Source: Bacteroidota bacterium
GTDB taxonomy: Bacteria; Bacteroidota; Bacteroidia; Chitinophagales; Chitinophagaceae
Length of the DNA stretch: 59,866 nucleotides
NCBI GenBank assembly: GCA_003175695.1
Contig: PSRA01000113.1
Span: 1-59,866 of the forward strand
Direction: 5' to 3'
A program made the position numbers and the translations under genes. The notes under the pieces were generated by a model. That model was not told where the DNA came from, ran no database searches, and was given only the letters and a program-made list of their open reading frames with translations. Positions 56,707-59,866 of this stretch are shown piece after piece. How positions within the stretch are numbered: the first letter of the stretch is position 1; each line of letters begins with the position of its first letter.

Positions 56707-57293
56707 GGAAAATAGCGACATTTATAGTGCTGCTGCTCCTTTCAATCTCCGCGAGCGCTCGCAGACACTCGCAATTTTTTGAGAAGAAATTTTTTCCTGC
56801 GACGGCACTCAGTCTTTCACTGGAGAATGAACGGGCAGACAGACTCGGTCTAGGACGGGTCTCTGACATGCGGGATTTGCAGGCGCTGGTCGCGCGTAAT
56901 GTCTTCGCGCCGCTGGTTGGCGTCGAGGTCAGTCCGAGGCTCCCGAAAGACAGGCGTTATGCGTTGCCAGAGACAGTTCAGTACTTGGAGAAATTGAATG
57001 CAGACTTCAGAGAGCGGTTCGGACATGGAATCGTCATTGACTCAGTGGTTCGCCCCGCTAGTGTCCAAGAACGGCTTCGTCATTGGAACCATAATGCAGC
57101 ACCTGTCGGTGGAGAGCGTGCAAGCACACACGAGCGAGGTACGACTGCGGACATCTCCCGAAGGTTCCTCACTCGGAGAGAGTATCATTGGATGGTCCTG
57201 AGATTGATGTATGACAGAGCAGTTGGGCGAATCCTCGTCATCGAAGAGAGGGCGTGCCTGCACGTTTTCGTAGGAGGGGTCGATGGGCTGTGA
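56703..57293 (+). CDS. Periplasmic M15-like peptidase (DUF5715-type)
   Basis: 196 residues from GTG 56703 (GTGA overlap). Signal peptide MRKIATFIVLLLLSISASA, then a D-Ala-D-Ala peptidase-like core: IDSVVRPASVQERLRHWNHN, ERASTHERGTTADI with His143 and Asp150, and a third ligand His187 in ERACLHVFV. M15-type enzymes cut peptidoglycan cross-links. A signal-peptide peptidase in the early arm, apart from the lysis-like cassette, suggests secretion-dependent lysis or wall remodelling. Confidence 0.8.
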   Translation: MRKIATFIVLLLLSISASARRHSQFFEKKFFPATALSLSLENERADRLGLGRVSDMRDLQALVARNVFAPLVGVEVSPRLPKDRRYALPETVQYLEKLNADFRERFGHGIVIDSVVRPASVQERLRHWNHNAAPVGGERASTHERGTTADISRRFLTRREYHWMVLRLMYDRAVGRILVIEERACLHVFVGGVDGL

Positions 57294-57414
57294 AGATTAT
57301 TGTCCGGATTGCGGAGATTGCCTAGATTGCTACGCGGAAGACGTGTGCGTCATTTCCGGAATCCTTCATTGGGAATATCCAAGAGAGGAAGAAGATGAAA
57401 GACGAAAAGATTAA
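57283..57414 (+). CDS. Cysteine-rich mini-protein (43 residues)
   Basis: MGCEDYCPDCGDCLDCYAED then VCVISGILHWEYPREEEDE. Six cysteines in the first 22 residues (CxxxCxxCxxCxxC spacing) suggest a zinc- or iron-binding knuckle. GGAGGGG lies 3 bases before ATG. It overlaps the M15-like gene by 11 bases and the next gene by 20. Not recognised. Confidence 0.65.
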   Translation: MGCEDYCPDCGDCLDCYAEDVCVISGILHWEYPREEEDERRKD

Positions 57415-57667
57415 GCAAATATATTATCAGCAGGTCACCGAGGCAATTGATTACGGTGAAGCTGTCATGAACTGGCGTGAGCAAGACCTGCCAGCGCGCC
57501 GTTATCTCTTTCCCTCCAAGAATGAGTTAGCTCACTTTCTCATGAACCGTCTTCGTAAGACGCAGGCAGCGCTCCGCGCGGCGACGAAGCACGTCAAAGA
57601 GCATAACGCTGAGTATCATCACGTCACGCCTGAGCGCGTGATTAAGCTGTGGGAGAAGCTGGTCTAG
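57395..57667 (+). CDS. Hypothetical early protein
   Basis: 90 residues, helical and basic (DLPARRYLFPSKNELAHFLM, NRLRKTQAALRAATKHVKEH). GAGGAAG precedes ATG. No motif recognised; basic helices could contact nucleic acid. Confidence 0.65.
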   Translation: MKDEKIKQIYYQQVTEAIDYGEAVMNWREQDLPARRYLFPSKNELAHFLMNRLRKTQAALRAATKHVKEHNAEYHHVTPERVIKLWEKLV

Positions 57668-57674
57668 GAGGACT

Positions 57675-57896
57675 ATGTACAGAGTAGACGTAGAGCAGGT
57701 TTACAATATCGTGACGCGCTGGTGGGAGCCGAGTCTGAACAAGGGCTTTGGAGTCGAACCAGTCTTTGACTCTCTGACTGCGGCGCGGGTTGCGGCTAGG
57801 CTCTGGCACAAGGAACTTGGTCTGTCCTACCGCGTAGTCAACGAGAAGACTGGGCTGGTCGTTTATCGAATCAGCCGTGCGACGGAGAAAGCATGA
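57675..57896 (+). CDS. Hypothetical early protein
   Basis: 73 residues (MYRVDVEQVYNIVTRWWEPS), alpha/beta, with a helix DSLTAARVAARLWHKELGLS and a strand pair YRVVNEKTGLVVYRI. Resembles small phage proteins of unknown role in layout only. Strong AGGAGG site, ATGA overlap with the next gene. Confidence 0.65.
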   Translation: MYRVDVEQVYNIVTRWWEPSLNKGFGVEPVFDSLTAARVAARLWHKELGLSYRVVNEKTGLVVYRISRATEKA

Positions 57897-58087
57897 GCGT
57901 TGAAATCTCAGCGCCGTTCTTTGTCGCATACTCCAAGCTCCTCCGGATCGAAGGATACTTGACTCAGATGATTTTGGACCCGCGCGCGTCTATGAAAGAG
58001 TTTGTCGAGAACCACAACATCATCGAGGACGCGAAGCTCAGGATCGTGCAGGCGTATCTGCCGATTAATGTCAGGACAAATCAATGA
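57893..58087 (+). CDS. Hypothetical early protein
   Basis: 64 residues (MSVEISAPFFVAYSKLLRIE), helical throughout, no motif. GGAGAAAG site, four-base overlaps with both neighbours (ATGA type), so it is part of a coupled run of tiny genes. Confidence 0.62.
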   Translation: MSVEISAPFFVAYSKLLRIEGYLTQMILDPRASMKEFVENHNIIEDAKLRIVQAYLPINVRTNQ

Positions 58088-58269
58088 CCCCGGAGCAGGA
58101 AGAGTTCACGGACAGGATGGACCGCATTGCTGGTCTGTTTAACGGCGCAAGCAACAAGATGGACCACGCCGTCATGAAGCTCGATGACTCGAACGCGGCC
58201 TTCATTCAGTTCCTCGACTCGTGGATGACGCGGCTGGAATCGGTCGTCGCAAGACTGGAGAAGAAATGA
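58084..58269 (+). CDS. Small helical early protein
   Basis: 61 residues (MTPEQEEFTDRMDRIAGLFN), amphipathic helices ending FLDSWMTRLESVVARLEKK, coiled-coil-like. ATGA overlaps on both sides. Function unknown. Confidence 0.62.
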   Translation: MTPEQEEFTDRMDRIAGLFNGASNKMDHAVMKLDDSNAAFIQFLDSWMTRLESVVARLEKK

Positions 58270-58766
58270 GTGACGTTTTATACTTGAATAGCCAAATCAA
58301 CGAGACGTCCTTGACGCCGCTTCCGTCTGTGACAGGTATGGCCAACAACGCCGGGGTGAGCAAGACTCCGCTCTTTCACCCGCCCTCCCCCGAGAAGTGC
58401 GCTTGCACCGAGTTCATGGACGACTATCGTTTCGCGTACACATCAAAGACCTTCAAGTGTCAGGTCCACGGGCAGGCCACGATTGATCGTCGTCCGCTCG
58501 TCGCCCCTCCCCCACTCTTTACGAGCCCGAATGGAGGACTGTTCGGTGGCGCGTCTCCTAGTTTTCCAAACACTCCATTCGCCCCGTCAGGTCCGACATG
58601 GTACGCGACTACAAAAGGAGACCTCGTCTATAGCTCTGCTGGAGATAAAATCTTCATGCCTGCGCCGCCTGCTCCTGACTCAGCGGTAACTACGTGGCTG
58701 ACCAGTTCTGACCCTGTCGGAGTGCCGTATACTTACGTCTCAGACAAGGCTGACGAGCCGCTATGA
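58266..58766 (+). CDS. Pro-rich early protein with Cys/His motif
   Basis: 166 residues from ATG 58266 with GGAGAAG. An N-terminal part with CACTEFMDDYRFAYTSKTFK then CQVHG (C-x-C...C-x-x-H, possible metal site) precedes a Pro/Ser/Gly-rich, probably disordered region. ATGA overlaps with neighbours. No family recognised. Confidence 0.68.
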   Translation: MSDVLYLNSQINETSLTPLPSVTGMANNAGVSKTPLFHPPSPEKCACTEFMDDYRFAYTSKTFKCQVHGQATIDRRPLVAPPPLFTSPNGGLFGGASPSFPNTPFAPSGPTWYATTKGDLVYSSAGDKIFMPAPPAPDSAVTTWLTSSDPVGVPYTYVSDKADEPL

Positions 58767-58879
58767 AGTGCGGGAGTAGAAAGCCCTTGGCAGGCTCCTT
58801 CGACCCACCAAGGTTGTCACTGGGGCGTTATGTAGATGATGACATCTACGATAACGCAGTCAGACGTGACTCTGACTGA
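58763..58879 (+). CDS. Very small protein whose frame stays open past its TGA
   Basis: 38 residues (MKCGSRKPLAGSFDPPRLSL ... DNAVRRDSD), ATGA-coupled to the previous gene. After its TGA (58877-58879) the same frame has no further stop until TAA at 59186-59188, 102 sense codons including DKEVGLMKMARRAQKDCSGI. Either two small genes happen to share a frame or readthrough would give a 140-residue protein. Confidence 0.55.
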   Translation: MKCGSRKPLAGSFDPPRLSLGRYVDDDIYDNAVRRDSD

Positions 58880-59062
58880 GAAAGAGATAATCAAACAGCC
58901 TCCTTTCTCTCCTCCTACTCTGGAGGCTTTCTTCGCGAGAGGAAGCCTTCAGATTGCATTCAGGTTAACACCGTCCAAATAGTCGAGCAGGATCGCGAGA
59001 GCAATATTCCCCATCGGCCAGCGCCGATGGTCGTTCCCGATGCGGACAAGGAAGTAGGTCTT

Positions 59063-59188
59063 ATGAAGATGGCCCGCCGCGCGCAGAAGGACTGCTCCGG
59101 AATCCCTGTACGCGCCGCTGAGGTCTGGAAGGTGTCATGGCACAAGCCTGATACTATTCGCGTAATCCTCGATACACCCCCAGAATAA
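59063..59188 (+). CDS. Small hypothetical protein at the end of the early arm
   Basis: 41 residues from ATG 59063 (MKMARRAQKDCSGIPVRAAE), 8 bases after AAGGAAG; an in-frame ATG at 59027 lacks a site. The end reads VWKVSWHKPDTIRVILDTPP. Same frame as the 38-residue gene upstream. Not recognised. Confidence 0.5.
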   Translation: MKMARRAQKDCSGIPVRAAEVWKVSWHKPDTIRVILDTPPE

Positions 59189-59866
59189 TTCAGACCAATA
59201 CATATAAATGCCAGAGTGTCTCAATTTGAGAAGCAGACCTACGCGTGTGCTTGACCTGTGCCTGTCCGGGTGGGGGAGGTTGGGACTCCTAAGTCCGTGA
59301 CTGAGTGGGAGAAAAGGGTGGTAGAGGTGTCAGAGAAAAGTGGGAGAAAATTGCAGGAGGTACGCTGGTCTGGCAGGGCTGGCGCGCGTGGGCCGAGGGG
59401 TGGGGGACTCTGCCGGGGCCGACCGACCAGTCGGGAGGTAGACACCCTATCTTACTGATTCTATTACCCCTAACCCCTGACTGTTCCCCTGACTCGTGAT
59501 TGACCAGTGCCTGACCTGTGCCTGACTTTTCAACGACTTACCACTCGAATCTAAATCTAGTCCCAAACCTAGTGAAAGCAAAGGGTTTAGCCTGTTGTAA
59601 CAAAACGCTATTCTGTTACAAAGTCCCACTTCGACTGTGTCAGGATTGACACGCTCCCGGCGTAACACCGCTCACTCAGTTAACACTGTTAAGTGGTAGA
59701 ACTAGTCTATCCTGAGTACAAAAGTGGTCTTTCTCGTATCTCGTTGATAATCCACTTTCGCTTTCTATTTGATATATAGTTCTTACACAGGGAATAGACA
59801 GCAAAAGGTCCGGCACTGGTCACTCACTCAGTCACTCACTCAGTCACTCACTCAGTCACTCACTCA
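59189..59866. other. Non-coding, repeat-rich right end
   Basis: No convincing gene. It holds three copies of TGACCTGTGCC or TGACCAGTGCC (59252, 59501 and 59512; the last two are head to tail) and three dyads: TTGTAACA/TGTTACAA (59595-59602 and 59614-59621), GTGTCA/TGACAC (59637-59652) and TTAACA-C-TGTTAA (59680-59692). An AT-rich stretch lies near 59745-59790. These look like protein-binding sites for a regulator, partition or replication protein. Confidence 0.6.
59819..59866. repeat. 12-bp tandem repeat reaching the end of the window
   Basis: GTCACTCACTCA repeated exactly four times to the last base. The array is cut by the window edge, so its true length is unknown. It may mark a genome end, a packaging or replication feature, or the point where assembly stopped. 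Confidence 0.9.

Noticed and set aside
59258-59458. A 66-codon GTG-started frame at the right end
   Set aside because: No clear ribosome-binding site, highly skewed Gly/Arg/Val composition, a second overlapping frame equally open, and repeats nearby.
1-59866. Temperate lifestyle, CRISPR array or phage-encoded RNA polymerase
   Set aside because: No integrase, repressor or attachment site was seen. The 12-bp end repeats have no spacers. No single-subunit RNA polymerase motifs occur in any large product.

Overview
The window looks like most or all of the genome of a lytic, short-tailed (podovirus-like) bacteriophage. It has a large terminase, a portal, a coiled-coil/proline-rich scaffold and an N4-gp56-type major capsid protein. 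There are very long proteins in the internal-virion/nozzle positions, many beta-rich fibre proteins, and no tape-measure protein, contractile sheath or long tail tube. I see no integrase, repressor or phage RNA polymerase, so early transcription probably relies on host sigma-70-type promoters. The host cannot be named. A secreted lipoprotein, signal peptides and sigma-70 promoters fit a bacterium. The permuted (two-piece) tmRNA layout is best known from alphaproteobacteria and some cyanobacteria and betaproteobacteria, which is only a weak hint.

Layout. Two divergent arms start from back-to-back promoters near 49.8 kb. The left arm (49.8 kb down to a classic rho-independent terminator at positions 1-40) is the late arm, all on the minus strand. 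In order of transcription it carries a small 66-residue protein, three glycosyltransferases, small packaging-associated genes and a dual-specificity phosphatase. Then come terminase, portal, a histidine phosphatase, scaffold, major capsid and further head/adaptor genes. A lipoprotein trypsin-like protease follows, then nozzle/tail proteins, internal virion proteins (740 and 1696 residues), a lysis-like cassette, an A1-like metallophosphoesterase and a dATP/dGTP pyrophosphohydrolase. Five tail-fibre/adhesin genes close the arm. The right arm (49.8-59.2 kb, plus strand) holds a winged-helix replication-initiator-like gene with an iteron cluster inside it, a family A DNA polymerase, a secreted Asn/Ser/Thr-rich protein, a tmRNA locus and about 15 small genes, ending in repeat-rich non-coding DNA.

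Stand-out features. (1) A circularly permuted, two-piece tmRNA (54265-54690): the acceptor piece with CCA comes first, then a spacer closed by an 8-bp inverted repeat, then the coding piece. The pieces rejoin through a 7-bp acceptor stem with a G3-U70 pair and through helix P2, and a candidate tag ends in AFAAAA. (2) Eight HNH endonuclease genes. Four are preceded by a conserved hairpin whose loop is complementary to the endonuclease ribosome-binding site; the loop and site covary perfectly across the four copies. Seven of the eight end on or within 32 nt of the start codon of the gene behind them. (3) A lambda-like arrangement of four 16-bp dyad iterons plus an AT-rich tract inside the initiator gene. 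(4) A lone tRNA-Trp(CCA) on the strand opposite the late genes. (5) A gene after one endonuclease that is intact only if the frame shifts at a five-T run.
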